Made by a program: the position numbers and the translations under genes. From Carya illinoinensis (Eukaryota > Streptophyta > Magnoliopsida > Fagales > Juglandaceae), in contig NC_056755.1 in NCBI RefSeq assembly GCF_018687715.1, forward strand, positions 40,357,501-40,421,500: a stretch of 64,000 bases of DNA. Reading direction: 5' to 3'. The notes beneath the pieces were generated by a model, which saw nothing but the letters and a program-made list of their open reading frames with translations, was not told where the DNA came from and did no database searches. Below are positions 50,256 to 63,257 of this stretch, one piece after another. Position 1 is the stretch's first letter; each line of letters begins with the position of its first letter.

Positions 50256-51141
50256 ATGTTTATTATTATTATTATTATATATTTTTGCTAGCCACTTGTC
50301 AAGAACACTAACAGTTGGCTCTAATACTAGTTAGTAGGGGAATAACCCCTAAATTTTAAGGGATGATAAGGGAGATCAGCTGATTGTAGTACCACTTGTG
50401 TTAGTGATCTAGTGTCTCGCTGCCTCCTGCAATTAAAGAAGCATCAATCATATTGGAAAAGACGAAGAAAAAACCTCTATATTATTCCTTAATATGTTAA
50501 ACTCGCAAGTTGCAGCAAACCCAACACAATAGATCGATGAGCTGAAAGATAAATTGATGAAGGTGGATTAATAGCACGTACGTACATGAAAGCAAGGCTA
50601 AAAAACCAGAATCAAATTCGGAATTGGACAAAGCAGATCAATTCATCAGATTGAAGATTCACAACAAACTTGGATTGGATATTTCAGTATTTAAAAAATA
50701 GTAATTCATATGTACAACACAATTCAAACTTTTTAAAATCATACAGCTTAAATCCAAGTCAAAATAGCTAGATGTAGATGAGCTTTCAAATTAGTTTTTT
50801 CTAGTTCTCACAAAAAAACTTGTTTGAATAATCAAATTTCGTGATTGAATCAGTTAGAGTTGAGGATCCCAACATAGAAATTGGACCATCAAATCATATA
50901 CCTAGGTATATTTTTTCAGAGGAAATGGGACGAGAAAGGAGCACTTGTACGTTCATTTATTTTCATCAAATGAATCCCTCTTATAAGGCATTCTACACAT
51001 CAGCACAAAGCCTCAATTAATATACCTATATTCACTATGAAGTCAATTAGAGTATTACTACTGAAGTCTTTTATAGAACATGATGAAGAACTTCTGCATT
51101 TCCCTTCTCGCTGACGTACACTACTATCAATATATGCTCGG

Positions 51142-51181
<40 letters not shown>

Positions 51182-51762
51182 CTCTTCCCCATGACTTGAT
51201 CAGTGCATGGAAATATTGGTAGGTTACCATTATAAAGATATTTTATAAATTACGGCTATATATATGAAGGTAATAATGTCATGTTTATGATCTTAGCAGC
51301 TAGCTAGTTGTCTTAAAACTAACTGGAAAGTTCAAACAAATATCACAGCCGACAGTTGAGGAGCCATAGTCATTGCCATTAATTGAAAAATAGAACGAGA
51401 AATGGATCGAAAGAGAAGATGTCTTACAGTTGAGGAAAAAAAAGTGAGTTTTATATTCTTTTTTTTTTTTCTTTTAATATGACCGAACAGTGCCACATGT
51501 AAGGTTAAGCGGTCAATTTGAACGACAAACTCATATGGCCGAGTAGCATTTTCCATAAATATATAAATATACATATATAAATGAACAGCATGAAGCTGAA
51601 GTATCGTACTCGCATAAGTCTTGTAATTATTAAATAAAATTACCAAAACAACTTGTCTGAAATACAATCAACTGTCCTTAATCCACAACAAAGTCAAGGC
51701 TTTTGTTTACTAAAGAACGTGCATATTACTGAAGTGGATTGGAAGATTAATCATGACAGCCT
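50256..51762. other. Intergenic DNA downstream of YAB5
   Basis: No gene recognised. It includes a (GA)n tract at 51145-51178. The YAB5 3' UTR probably occupies the last few hundred bases. Confidence 0.45.
51145..51178. repeat. (AG)n microsatellite
   Basis: About 17 uninterrupted AG units. Confidence 0.95.
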
Positions 51763-54700
51763 TCATTTATTCAGTAGTGCAGAAGCCCTTGACATTAGAT
51801 GCTTATCAGAGCCCTATTGAAAAGCAAGAAAAACAAATGAATCAGCGAATAGAGTTTAAAACAAGCCATCGCATACATCATATATATATTGATTGTTAAT
51901 ATTAACTAGGAATAATTAACATAGCCAATTAGTTACTTACTAAATTCGCCATAACAAGTAAGATTAATTCTAAATTCTACTTAGGACAAAGAGTTGCACT
52001 ACAAAATTTATAAAGAAAAGAAGTGATATAGTCGTAAAAAGATCCTACAAAAGTAAACCCACAAATTGACATTACTTCATGATATGATATGTTAGATCTA
52101 CTTTATAATAAAATTAACTTTACAATCTAATGTATCACGTTAAACAACATCAATTTATAGATTTACTTTTGTAAATTTTTTTGTGACTAAAGCTAGCATT
52201 TCTCTAAAAAAACTATGGTAGAGATGATCAAAAACTATTCAATAGACAGAATAAAATAAAATCAGATTGCGTCTTAGCATGCAAGAGAAATCCTTCATCC
52301 TTATATTTCATTATCCTTAATGTATATATGTTCCCATGGAAAACCCTTGTATAGAACAGAGAATATTATCTACATAGACCATGCAATTAACAAAATTGGA
52401 AGAGGGACGATCCTTTTTTTTTTTTCTTTCCTCCTTTGCAAAACTTACATTGGGCAGTTTAGCTTGATTGTTGGTCTCCAACATCAGCCCGAAATGAATA
52501 TGAGGGAAGTGTGCCCACTAACGCAAATAAGTTTATTTGTAAGTAAATAACAAGAAAACGAAAGTAATGAAGGGAGATATTATGATTATAGGAAGAAAGT
52601 GCCCAACTTACATTTTTTGCAGCAGTGCTAAATGCTTCCCTGTGGCTAATATCCGGATTATTGGCTTTGATCCTCTGAATCTCCTCCCTACATTTGAAAT
52701 TTTTTCTGTGCATGAGAAACGAGCCGGGGAGTTATAATTTCCATACCCAAAGGATAAAAAGATTGATTCGTTACTTTATAAACTGATTGTATGCAGATGG
52801 TACTCGCTGCCTCTTCTCGGGAGCTGAAATATTATTGGAAAATAACAGTTCGTGAAATTAATGATTTTTATTTTTTTATTTTTGAAAAAAATAATGATCG
52901 AGTGGAAATCATTTGAATCACATAAAATATATGATAAATGGGTGGCTTACGTCGATTCACTACCCTATCCTCAGTGGCTGCATGTGTGGTCTGTGCTCGC
53001 ATTGCAATTTTGTTATTGCACTTGGAAGAGGAGCCCGAGTCAATCTTGTAATCCGTTGTGCATTTCGTCGCCTAATCGTACCAAAAAAGGAGAAAGAAAT
53101 CGATAACGAGAATGAATGATCATCACTTGTGTAGTGAAAGCAAGCCATTAAGCTTCCTAGAAAATGAGGCCTTTTCTATTCTTCAATTTTTTTTTTTTTT
53201 TTTTCGGGTTATCAATCTTTGTTTCTATACATCCTGTGCAGTGCTGCATAAGAAGGCTATTTTCTTCTTTTAACAGCTTTATGCTAGCTAGTCGATAAGA
53301 AAAGAGAACAGGATCTGGGGTTTATGTTTGGAGAGAGAGAGAGAGAGAGAAAGACCCGAAATGAAATGATTTTCATGAGAGAGAAAAGAGAGATTGGGAG
53401 AAAACCATCATGGAAAGACTGTATTGAATCAGTTAGATATTGTGGTATGAAATGCAGATTTGACAGTAGTAAAATATAGATTTTCAGGGATCTGGAAAAA
53501 CTTTGTTTCCACAGTAAAAGACAAAGCTCATTTTATGAAAAGATATAATTAAACCTAAGAACCCTACTTGTCAATCAAATCAAGGTAGTATTGTTTGAAA
53601 AAGCGGCCCTTATATTTTTTATTTTTTCCTTCAGCTAAGAAAATGCTTTGCCTTCATCGGTCAGCACATGTCCTGACGCCTCTATAAAAAAGCAAAAATA
53701 ATAGGTTTTGGTTATGGCGGCTGTTTGCTAGGGCTTCAGTACTGCAACCAACCACTTCACACTTCACAGATAAAAAGAGGTTTTGAAATGCTCGATCTAT
53801 GCAGAACACAGCTCCTAAAGGCTTCGATTTTCTCATAAAAGAGAGACCCCGAGCCGTTAGGTTTAAGAGGCCTAGCAACGTCCTAAAAATAAGCTGAAAC
53901 TTGTGGGTGTTTGTACAGATACTAAAAGCAATAGCTAGCACCTGAACATCTTGCCATGATAGTGACTGAAACGCGGCGGCCATGTTCACGGACCATAGAT
54001 TGGTGCAGTGCCCGCATCGGACCGTCACGATGTCAAAGAGGCTGCTGCATGGAACACTTACCTGCACAACTCCATCCCAAAAGAAAACCTTAGACTCTGG
54101 CCTCCTCCATTTGATCATATCAACTCACAAAGAGAAAACAAAAACGAAAAACCAGATCAGAAACTGATTTTAGACCAGAACTAGATGAATTACAAGAAAA
54201 GTAAAAGAACAATAATGAAATTGATTTGGCTTTTTAGTTTGAACTCCCAGATTCTTTTGGGAAGGGCTATTTGAAAAGAAACCCTAGAGGGCGTAGTTCT
54301 TTACTAGCTAGGTCTCTTTATGGAAGGTTGCGTTCAAGAGATATAATTCAATTGAGATCTTCATTTTTACTTTCCCCTTCTGTTAAAGAAGCTTGTTTTG
54401 CACGGGAACGTGGTTGTGCAGTGTCTTTTGTTAGGGAAAGGTAAGTTACAGGCATATGGAGGAAATCAGAGAGCCAAGGTTTTGTCCTCTTCGGTTTATC
54501 ATCAAATGCTTGTTTTGAGGCCGGATTCTGAAAGCCCACAGTTAAAAAAATAAAAAATAAACTAAACCAATAATCTGTCTCTCCCTCTCTCTCCTTTGAG
54601 GACTTCAGGGCCTTCGGATATGACTTTTCTTTGACTGCAAAAGAAAAAAGAAAAAGAGAAGTCCGACGATGGAGACCTGACTGTAAGAAAACAAGAAACC

Positions 54701-55007
54701 CTATAAATAAAATTAACGATTTCTGTTAAATTACATCTCAACCTGATCGTCATAAAAGCAAAAGCTTTTTTGAGGATCTTAAATTGTTCTTTCTCCTCAG
54801 ATATGCATATGATCAGAAAGAAACTACACATACAAACGAGTACATAAAATATATGATATTGATCATTGGGAATCTATAAGAGAGAAAAAGCAGATCTCCC
54901 GTTAAAGAAAAGAGTTTTCAGATCAGAGATACCGCAAGCACGATGTTGCAAAAGTTGCAGGGGATGTAGCAGAGTTGCTCAGACGCAGCATCGATGCAGG
55001 TCGACAT
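51763..55007 (-). CDS. YAB5: YABBY transcription factor, YAB5 type
   Basis: Nuclear transcription factor of the plant-specific YABBY family, which promotes abaxial identity and blade growth in leaves and floral organs. Seven exons (minus strand order): 54933-55007, 53942-54061, 52951-53071, 52775-52823, 52612-52687, 52449-52517, 51763-51813. They sum to 561 nt, 186 residues, the usual length. The N-terminal C2C2 zinc finger reads [13 protein letters not shown] joined to [19 protein letters not shown] (residues about 13-44). The C-terminal HMG-like YABBY domain reads [19 protein letters not shown], then [20 protein letters not shown], then [16 protein letters not shown]5 is favoured over YAB2/YAB1 by the CNFCNIVLA and LWSVNMAAA stretches and the tail [10 protein letters not shown]...LLNK. 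All splice junctions are GT-AG and in frame. Confidence 0.95.
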
Positions 55008-55195
55008 GTTCCGTAGGCAGTCAAAGCAAACTTGTTTACCCAAGAAGGAGAAAGTAAGAAAGGAAGGGAGAAGAAGAACAAGCTCTTGCAAATTACAGAA
55101 CACCGAGGAGAAAGAAAAAGGCCGCTTTTATTCTTTTCAATCCCCTTCTCCTCTAGAACTGGGCTATGTATCACAACAGTATAACTTAAAGGTCA

Positions 55196-55203
55196 TATAT
55201 ATA
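55196..55203 (-). promoter_or_regulatory. Probable TATA box of YAB5
   Basis: On the minus strand CTATATATATG lies about 190 bp upstream of the YAB5 ATG. A start near 55165-55175 would give a purine/pyrimidine-skewed leader of about 160 nt. Confidence 0.45.
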
Positions 55204-55209
55204 GAAAAT

Positions 55210-57060
55210 TATGTGGAGAGGAAAAGAGAAGGGAAGAAGGCTGGGATCCAACTAGGTACTGAAGAGAGGGGGAGAGCTAGTACTTAAGCTAATATAAGAA
55301 GAAAAAAGGTGTGGATTTAGTATAAGTACCCACGGTTGGCTGGAAATGCTGGGACCGGGAAAGGAAAGTAGTAGTTTTTATGGAAAACCGGGTTTAACTG
55401 GAAAGCCAAAGCTGTGTATCCATAGCTGTTGGAGAAAGGTTAGGGCTTGAGGAGAGAAGGAGGAAGTGCTTTTGCCTGTAAATAAAAATGCGCAGATGAA
55501 ATGGTAACTATGATCGATGAAATGAGTGTGTGAGTGACCAAATGCCCTCCTTTCCCGGCCACCTACAACACATACAGTGGATGAGTCTAGTCATGGGGAT
55601 AGAAATCTCAATTCTTAAATCATGAGTATAATACAAAATATAAATAATTGCTATATCGTGTGTAGTGTGTGACGAGTGTGTAGCAATTATCCATCTGTAT
55701 GTCAGAACTTGAAAGTACATATATTGTATAAATTCATTAAGACGTACCGACATATTTATATATATATATATATATATAAAAACATACATATTTCCTTTTT
55801 TGTTTATGTCGAGAATTATAGGATGCCTAAAGTACTACATGAACTAACAAGAAATGGATCATATGATCGATCTGGTGCCTGCAGTCTTGATGCTAAGAGA
55901 TTATCATATGATCCGTAGCTCTTTATATATAAATATATCGTTAATTTGAAACTAAAGTAAGCTAAGCCACCATATCTAACATCGATCCCACTTTTCAGTA
56001 CTCCTTAGTACTTAAAAGAGTATTATAGCTTGCGGAAGACATGCAATGTATAGCTAGTGATCATCCCAAATGCCATTAGCTTCTGATCGTCGTATTCATT
56101 ACCTGTATAGTACGAATGTCTGCAACAACATGATCGAGGTGATCTCTTTAATTATTGCATGCAAACAAAATTGATAATAATTAAATTTATATATATATAT
56201 ATATATATCAATATATCCTAATATTTTAGGTATAATATAATTTCCATATAATTATTAATTTGTTCTTTTTTTCGTATAGATTTTGTCAAAAAATAAGCAC
56301 CCATTAGTTCAAAAGGTTAGTGAATTATTAGTTAAGTCAGCAGTTTGTTAAGTCAGCAGTTAGTTAAGTGCATGACGATCAGTCAAAGATATGTTAGTTA
56401 AGCTAGCTAGCTTAATTAGTCAGCATCTGGTTGATCATTACTCATTAGTAGGCTGTCAAGACTAGTCCGGCCAGCCAGATAATTAGTTAGCAGCTTCTAG
56501 CTAATTCGATTCACTTACTTAGAAAAGCAACGTCGTACAGATCATAGAGGTGGATTAATGCTCAAGGCATGTGGATAGAAACTGCAGCGAGCAAAATAAT
56601 ATTTGGTTTAATATATAAACACGTCAATTAATTGATTCATAAATCGTATATACAAAACCAAGTATATATAGCTCTTGATCAAGTGCTCTTTGCTTGCTAT
56701 TTTCGATACGATATCACGGTATACTTCGCTTCTATTTTCATGGCGATCGACTGCTACTTCTTCTTTGTTAAATCCTTTAGATCTGAATTCTTAATTTCTT
56801 CGTCATGGTCATAACCCTGATAAAATACCTAGTTAGCTAGGTGGTTTCTCAACTTCTCATTGGAGACAATTATTAAACAAAACTTGATTTCCAGATATAG
56901 TTTATCCAGGCTAATGACTTTGAGTGCTGATCAAATAGCTGATAATCACATCCTTAATTTGTAGGATGCAACAATATACATTGATAATTATGATTTTTAT
57001 GTCATTTTATTACTCTTTAATTTATGACAAATTTCAGTTTTTCTTTAATTCTATTGATTT

Positions 57061-57092
<32 letters not shown>

Positions 57093-58690
57093 TTTAATTT
57101 CTTGGATTTGAAGGAATGAGAAGATTTAGTATAAAATGAGAGCATTTTGATACAAAAGAAGAGACTATGGATTCAGACTGACGAGAGGCAACGAGATCTG
57201 GAAAGAGCTGAGGAGATTTGGGCAAGCAGCCTTGTCTTGCAGACAGTAAAGAGATTTATCTGGGCCAAAGGGCAAGAAGAATTACCTCTCAGAAAGCGAG
57301 TAGTTTCACCTCTCGTTAGGCAAAGAAACCCAAGGGCGACTAGACTATGCGAGAAAACTTGGCGACAAGGCTTGGGCCGTTAGATTGGGGACCGACTAGC
57401 TTAGCCAAGAAGACTTACCGCTCAGTAGGTTAGCAAGAGAAGCCTATCATTCTGATCAAGAGTTTATCATCTCGACCAAGAAGCATTTCATCTCGATCAT
57501 AGGCAAGGAGAATATACTCAACGCACACGACATTCTACCCGGTGGGATCCTCCCTAAACCCTAGATTCCACAAATCAAGCCGCTTATCACTAAATCTTCC
57601 AATTTTGATAACTCCGTTATTTTTATAATATTTTTCTCTTTTGTTAATATTTATCTTTAGAAATTATTTTCCAGGTCTTTAGGCTAGATTGTAGTCGTAA
57701 GTCTCTAATTTTGTTTTTGTAAACTTTAATAGCTATTTAATCCCAATTGGTGGGATGAATTAGGGGACAAAGTGGGGTTTTTATTCTTTATTTTTTAAGG
57801 AGGAGGCGGATTTGGAGAGCAAAAGGCGAGAGGCGCATGCTTCATCAATTTACTCCAACAAATAACATTAGTTTTATTCTTTTTCTTTTCAGTTTCATTA
57901 TGAACTAATTTTATTTTCTAGAGCTTTGATGTTGTCTAGCTTCAAACACACAATATATATTCCAAGTTATTTTATTTTTAGTTTTTCCATGATTGAGTGT
58001 TTATTCTTTGTTCTTAATGCTATTTTCTAGCCAGTTATTGTTTGATGTATTGAATCGCAAGGAGTTCAAGAGGTGATTTGTGATTAGAGCTGTAGGATTA
58101 AGCACCATTAGTTAAGCGAAACTAGAGATACTTTACTGCAATTAGTGTGATTTTCAAGAAAAATCTAAAGAACTTAATGAGTCTCCAATTTGTTAAACTC
58201 ACATAGAGATATGGAGTTATTAGTTGGAGATATTTTTAATATTATTTGAGAGAAGATATGGAATAGTTAAGGGATTTTTATCATCAACTTGACAAATTTA
58301 GAATCTTATAATGAGGAAGAATAAAGTCTGTGGGATTTGCTAGGTGAAATCAAATGCTCTAGATCTATCTTATTATATTTACAATCTTAGATTTTTTGTT
58401 TTTTTATTCTTAAATTTATTTTTGTTAAGTATTTCAATTTAATTTAGATAGTAGAATCTTTTCATTTATTCAAATTTTCAAAAAGTGATTAATTTAGTAA
58501 ATTTCATTACTCAATAATGAAAATTAAGTCTCTGTGGATTTGAAATCTATTTTCTTTAAAACATTTTACTACTTGTTATGATTATGTGCACTTGCAGATA
58601 TTTTCATGTGAACATGCATATATGGTGTTTTCGTGAATACTAACTTCCCAACAAATAAAAATACCAGCAAGTGTCATAAATATGTGAATA
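55210..58690. other. Intergenic DNA upstream of YAB5
   Basis: No complete gene recognised. TA tracts lie at 55758-55778, 56190-56208 and 57075-57091. A cluster of short direct repeats (gttaagtcagcagtt) lies at 56330-56365. The block at about 57120-58350 is less AT-rich and may be an old retroelement, but no domain or LTR pair was found. Confidence 0.4.
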
Positions 58691-58699
58691 CAATTCAAG

Positions 58700-58995
58700 A
58701 TCATGTCTGGATGATCTCAAAGAATGGTTCTGTCAAAGTATGGACCTTGACTTCTCCAAATTCAAAAGGAAATTACTTCTAGCTCTCAAGAAAAATGTCC
58801 ATGAGTTCTTATTTGACTCAAGTAAAAGGCCTACGGGATGAATTAGTCAACTAAGACTTTTGCCTAATTATTCTAGTAGTGTAGCTAAGTTCGGTCGAAC
58901 ATCAATATATAGCAACTAGCAAGACTATTGTGTTGCTTGATGGGTCTTGATGATGATTCCTTTTCTCATGCAGCTTATTGTCCAATTTTAGTCTG
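58700..58995 (+). pseudogene. Copia-type gag remnant (left part)
   Basis: A broken plus-strand frame contains CLMGLDDDSFSHA (about 58937-58975), matching the FLMGL-D--Y-H signature of Copia gag (UBN2) domains. The matching continuation, LPPINNVFALNPQEE, reappears beyond the inserted Copia element at about 63263-63307. Stops and frameshifts make it non-coding. Confidence 0.55.
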
Positions 58996-59066
58996 GAATT
59001 TATTACTAAAGAAGAAATGAAAATGGTGAGCTACACCTATTTGATAAGAGGCCAGAGAGAAGATTT

Positions 59067-59332
59067 GAACAAAAAAAATTCATTTCACTATTAATGTTTT
59101 CCTATATACATACAGGTACCAACAATGTAGTATTTATAAGCACATTTAGCCTATATTTCAGATGAAATTTATATAAATGAAATATTGAAAAATTGCAAAA
59201 ATTCTGTTATAAGAGATATTCCAGAGGCTTCCATTTCCTTCTTGCACATTTACTGTGTGAGTCAGTTGTGCTTGCCAGATAGAATCTTCTGTTGATGTTG
59301 AGTCATTTGCTAAGTCATCTTTTGCTCTATTA
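59067..59332 (-). repeat. 3' LTR of the Copia element
   Basis: Direct repeat of 62991-63257, containing shared phrases such as gtgtgagtcagttgtg and gtcatttgctaagtcatctt. The PPT lies immediately on its inner side. Confidence 0.85.
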
Positions 59333-62300
59333 GCCCCCCCTCCCCCGAGACAAACAGCATAGGAATTATGTTAAGACTTGATCACAGCAAGGAGAACCGA
59401 GTGGTAGACAGTGGCTTGGTAAGAATGTCAGCAAGTTGGTCAGTACTGGATACAAAGGCCACATGTAAGGTCTTGGCAGCCACACGGTCTTTTACAAAAT
59501 GGTAATCTAAATCCAGGTGCTTTGCACTTGAGTTCAAAACAGGATTTACTGAAAGGTAAGTTACACTGAGATTATAACATAATAGAGTAAGAGGATCAAT
59601 AAGAAAAATCCCTAATTCCTTGAGTAGGGATTGTAACCGAAGTAATTCACCATCTGTATTTGCCACTAACTTGTATTTAGCTTCGATGGATGAGCGAGCA
59701 AACGTAGGTTGCTTCTTTGAGCCTTAAGATATTAAATGAGAGCCAAAAAAGATACAAAAACCACCAATGGACTTTCAGTCATTAGGACAACCGGCCCAAT
59801 CAGCATAAGAGAAGGCTTGAAGTTTAAAAGAGGACGTAGGAGAAAAATGAAGAGCAAGGGAAGCTGTTAAATGGAGGTACCGAAGTATACATTTAACAAC
59901 TTGCCAATGAGAAAGACGAGGACAATGCATAAATTGACAAAATTTATTCACAACAAAGGAAACATCTGCCTTGTAAAGGCAAGATAGTGAAGACTCCCTA
60001 CGACACTACAGTAAAGTTGCGGATCCTCAAATATGGGTCCGTCCAGTGCATTCAGTTTGGTCGAGGTAGACATAGACAAAGAGACTGGTTTTGAGTTGTG
60101 CATATTAGTGCGAGACAATAATTCAAAGATATAACAAGACTGAGATAAAAACAAACCAGTAGAGGTATGGGTCACTTGAATTCCTAGAAAATAATGAAAC
60201 AGACCTAGGTTTTTGACAAGTAATGTAGAATGCAGGGCAGTGATGAAAAAAGTAATAAGAGCAGGTTGAGAGGCAGTGATAATAATATCATTGATGTAAA
60301 CAAGCACATAGATAGAAGCATAATCAAAGTTAAAAATGAATAAGGAAGAATCTGAAACAGATGCATGAAAACCCAAATCAATTAGTTTGGAAAACCAATC
60401 CCTTGGGGCTTGTTTAATCCCATAAATTAATTTTTTGAGTTTACATACATGCTGAGGAAAATGAAGATTAACGAACCCTATTGGTTGCTACATAAAGACA
60501 TCTTCCTCCAAATCACCTTAAAGGAAGGCATTCTAATGTCAAGTTAATGCAAAGGCCAGTGTGGGCAACAACAATGGAGAGCAATAATCAAATCATGACA
60601 GACTTTACCACAAGGCTAAATGTCTTAGAGTTGTCAAGACCAGCCTGCTGATGGAACCTTTTAGCAACCAAGCAAGCTTTTCATCGCTCTAGGGTGCCAT
60701 CAACATGTCTCTTGGTCTTGAGAACCCATTTTGAGTCAAGGACATTCTGAGAAGGGTGGGGTGGGACAAGAATCCAGGTTTGGTTGTGTAGAAGAGTCTC
60801 AAACTCACTGACCATGGTAGCATGCCATGCAGGGAATTTAGAGGCTTCGGTGTATGTAGATGGCTCTTTAGGGATAGACTTAGTTTCAGTAAGATGAGAA
60901 GAGGGTTTGGGTGGAGGTCATGGTATGGTTCCATCAGAATGATGTAAGGGACGGTGGGTATTTGCTTTAGAACGGATGAGCGTATGATGCTTAGAAGAGG
61001 AAGTTGGTATGGGTGGATTCTCGGGGGAAGGTAGTGAGCTTATGGTAACATGAGAAGGTTGTAAGGAAGCAGTAGGTGACACGGATTGAGAACTAGTAGG
61101 TGAGAATGTCGGCATAATAAATGGAGAGGAAGAATTAGGGTTTGCAAGAAAAGGGAAAGTCTCTGATCTGGGAAGGGAATTATCGGGAGATTGAGTAGAA
61201 GAAGGTAAGTCAGAGGAAGTAAGTGTTTGGGCCTATGAGAGTGGGCCAAACAAGGATAGGGAAGAGGAGTCTAAGGGTAGTCAGACTAGAGGGACAATAA
61301 GTGGGCCGACTAAAGGAAGAGGTAGTGGGTTTAATTTGGAGAAAATCAAGTAGTGTATGGGCTGAAGAGAGAATTGGCAACAGAGATGTAGGGGAACCAA
61401 CAAAGGCAGAGAAGGGAAATTGTGTTTAGGCAAATTGGACATCACGAGAAATGCGACCAGATGGAATATGGAGACAATTATAACATTTGTAATTAGATGT
61501 ACAACCAAGAAAAACACAAAGTTGGGAGCACATGTCCATTTTATGACAATTAAAATGACATAAATTAGGCTAGTATGCGGAGCCAAAAATACATAAGGAA
61601 TAATCAGGTGATTGGTGAAAAAGATACAAAAAGGGTGACTGATGTTATAAAATGGAAGTTGGCATGCAATTGATAAGGAATATGGCAATTTGAAAAGCAT
61701 CAATCCAAAATTTAGTAGGAACGAAAGACTGTGCTAATAAAGATAGTCCATTTTCTACAATATGGCGATGATGTCTTTTAATACTATCGTTTTGAGGATG
61801 AGAATATGTGCAATTTATGAGATGAGAGATGTCAAATTTTTGTAGAATTTTTGGAAGGAGACAAAATTCACCACCCCAATCCGTTTGGATGGCAAAAATT
61901 TTAGTAGAAAAAATATTTGTGACATATTTAAGAAAAGCTAAGAAAATAGTAACAACATCAGATTTGACACGAAGAGGGAAAAACCAAATATATTTACTAA
62001 AATCATCAACAATTTACAAATAAAAATGAAATCCATTATAGGAGAGCACATGCATTGGTCTCCAAACATATAAAAATAAAAGTTGAAAGGGTTGGGTGGA
62101 TTGTGATGGAGATGGTGGATGAGGAAAGGCATGAGATTTTGCTTGGAGACAGGCAGCACATGGTGACACATTATTTTTATTAGTGACTGGAAGCTAAAAA
62201 TGGTGAAAGTAAAGGCAGTGATGTGTGGAGAAGGATGACCAAGTCGAGAGTACCAAATTTGGGATGAAGTGTGTTCACCAATAAGGGCATGTTTGGGCTA

Positions 62301-62990
62301 GGTGACTACAGCCTGAACATCAGTAGGAAGGACATATAAGCCATCCTTAATGGGACCCCGCAAGAGAATAGCTTGCGTGCGCAAATCCTTCACAACAAAA
62401 TCAGATGTATTAAATTCAAATGAGACATTATTGTCAAGAAAAAATTGATGAAGAGATAATAAGTTGCAAGAAATCGAAGGAACATTAAATAAACGATGAA
62501 GAAAATAATTGCCAGATGGAGTGGGGAGGATGCTAGTGCTAGAGTGCTAAATTGGGACTGAAGAACTATCGCCAATGCATACTTGGTCCATGCCTTGATA
62601 CTGTTGAGAGTCCAAATTTAAAGTAGAGAAATCAACTGTGAAATGGTTTGTAGCCGTTGTATCAAGGAACCAACTGTTTAGATTGCTAGCTAGTACTAGA
62701 TTGAGAGTAAGTTGTGTTGTTGGCCGAAAGAGATTGAGGGGAAGAGAATTGATATGCATGATTGAAGCAATGGTAGCACACCATAGCAGAGTGGCCAACT
62801 CTATGGCAGACCTGACATGTGGGATGGTTGGATGAAGGAGAGGAAAAAGAGTTAGAATTTTGAAGAGCTCAACCTCCACCCTGACCACGTCGAGAGCCAC
62901 GGCCATGACTTGGTTAGGTGGGAAAGGTGAGAAAGGAGGGTGAACAGAGATGGAGTTTGCAGAGAGTGAAGGGCCCGAGATAATGGATTT
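59333..62990 (-). pseudogene. Copia gag-pol pseudogene
   Basis: Several frames carry the polyprotein in pieces. The zinc knuckle CQVCHRVGHSAMVC is at about 62776-62817. The protease region contains LDTTATNHF (about 62640-62665) where D-T/S-G-A is expected. The integrase core with QTDWGGEF (about 61862-61890) lacks the third catalytic Glu (a Lys stands in its place, near 61785). Reverse transcriptase contains YINDI (about 60285-60300) where YVDDI is expected. The RNase H end is at 59382-59666, including VSSTDQLADILTKPL. Frameshifts and stops are scattered throughout. The element cannot be autonomous. Confidence 0.85.
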
Positions 62991-63257
62991 GAACAGAAAA
63001 AAATTCATTTCACTATTAGTGTTTTCCTATATACATACATGTACCAACAGTGTAGTATTTATAGGCACATTCAGCCTATATTTCAGATGAAATTTATATA
63101 TAAGAAATATTGACAAATTGCAAGAATTCTATTACAAGAGATATTCTAGAGGCTTCCATTTTATTCTATCATGTTTGCTGTGTGAGTCAGTTGTGATTGC
63201 TAGATAGAATCTTCTATTGATGCTGAGTCATTTGCTAAGTCATCTTTTGCTCTCTTA
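62991..63257 (-). repeat. 5' LTR of the Copia element
   Basis: Partner of 59067-59332. The LTR begins, on the minus strand, near TAAGAGAGCAAAAGATGAC. A canonical TG start is not obvious. Confidence 0.85.

Larger units (their letters stand above)
59064..63257 (-). mobile_element. Full-length but decayed Ty1/Copia retrotransposon
   Basis: Two direct repeats of about 265 bp (59067-59332 and 62991-63257) bound a minus-strand gag-pol region of about 3.7 kb. A G-rich polypurine tract (complement of 59334-59346) abuts the 3' LTR, as expected. Domain order is Copia-type: zinc knuckle, protease, integrase, reverse transcriptase, RNase H. The LTRs differ at many positions, so the insertion is old. No clean target duplication was found, and gag sequence of another element lies on both sides. 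Confidence 0.88.

Noticed and set aside
57147..57383. 78-codon charged ORF near 57.2 kb
   Set aside because: No recognised domain. The surroundings look like old repeat DNA and no splice-consistent extension was found.
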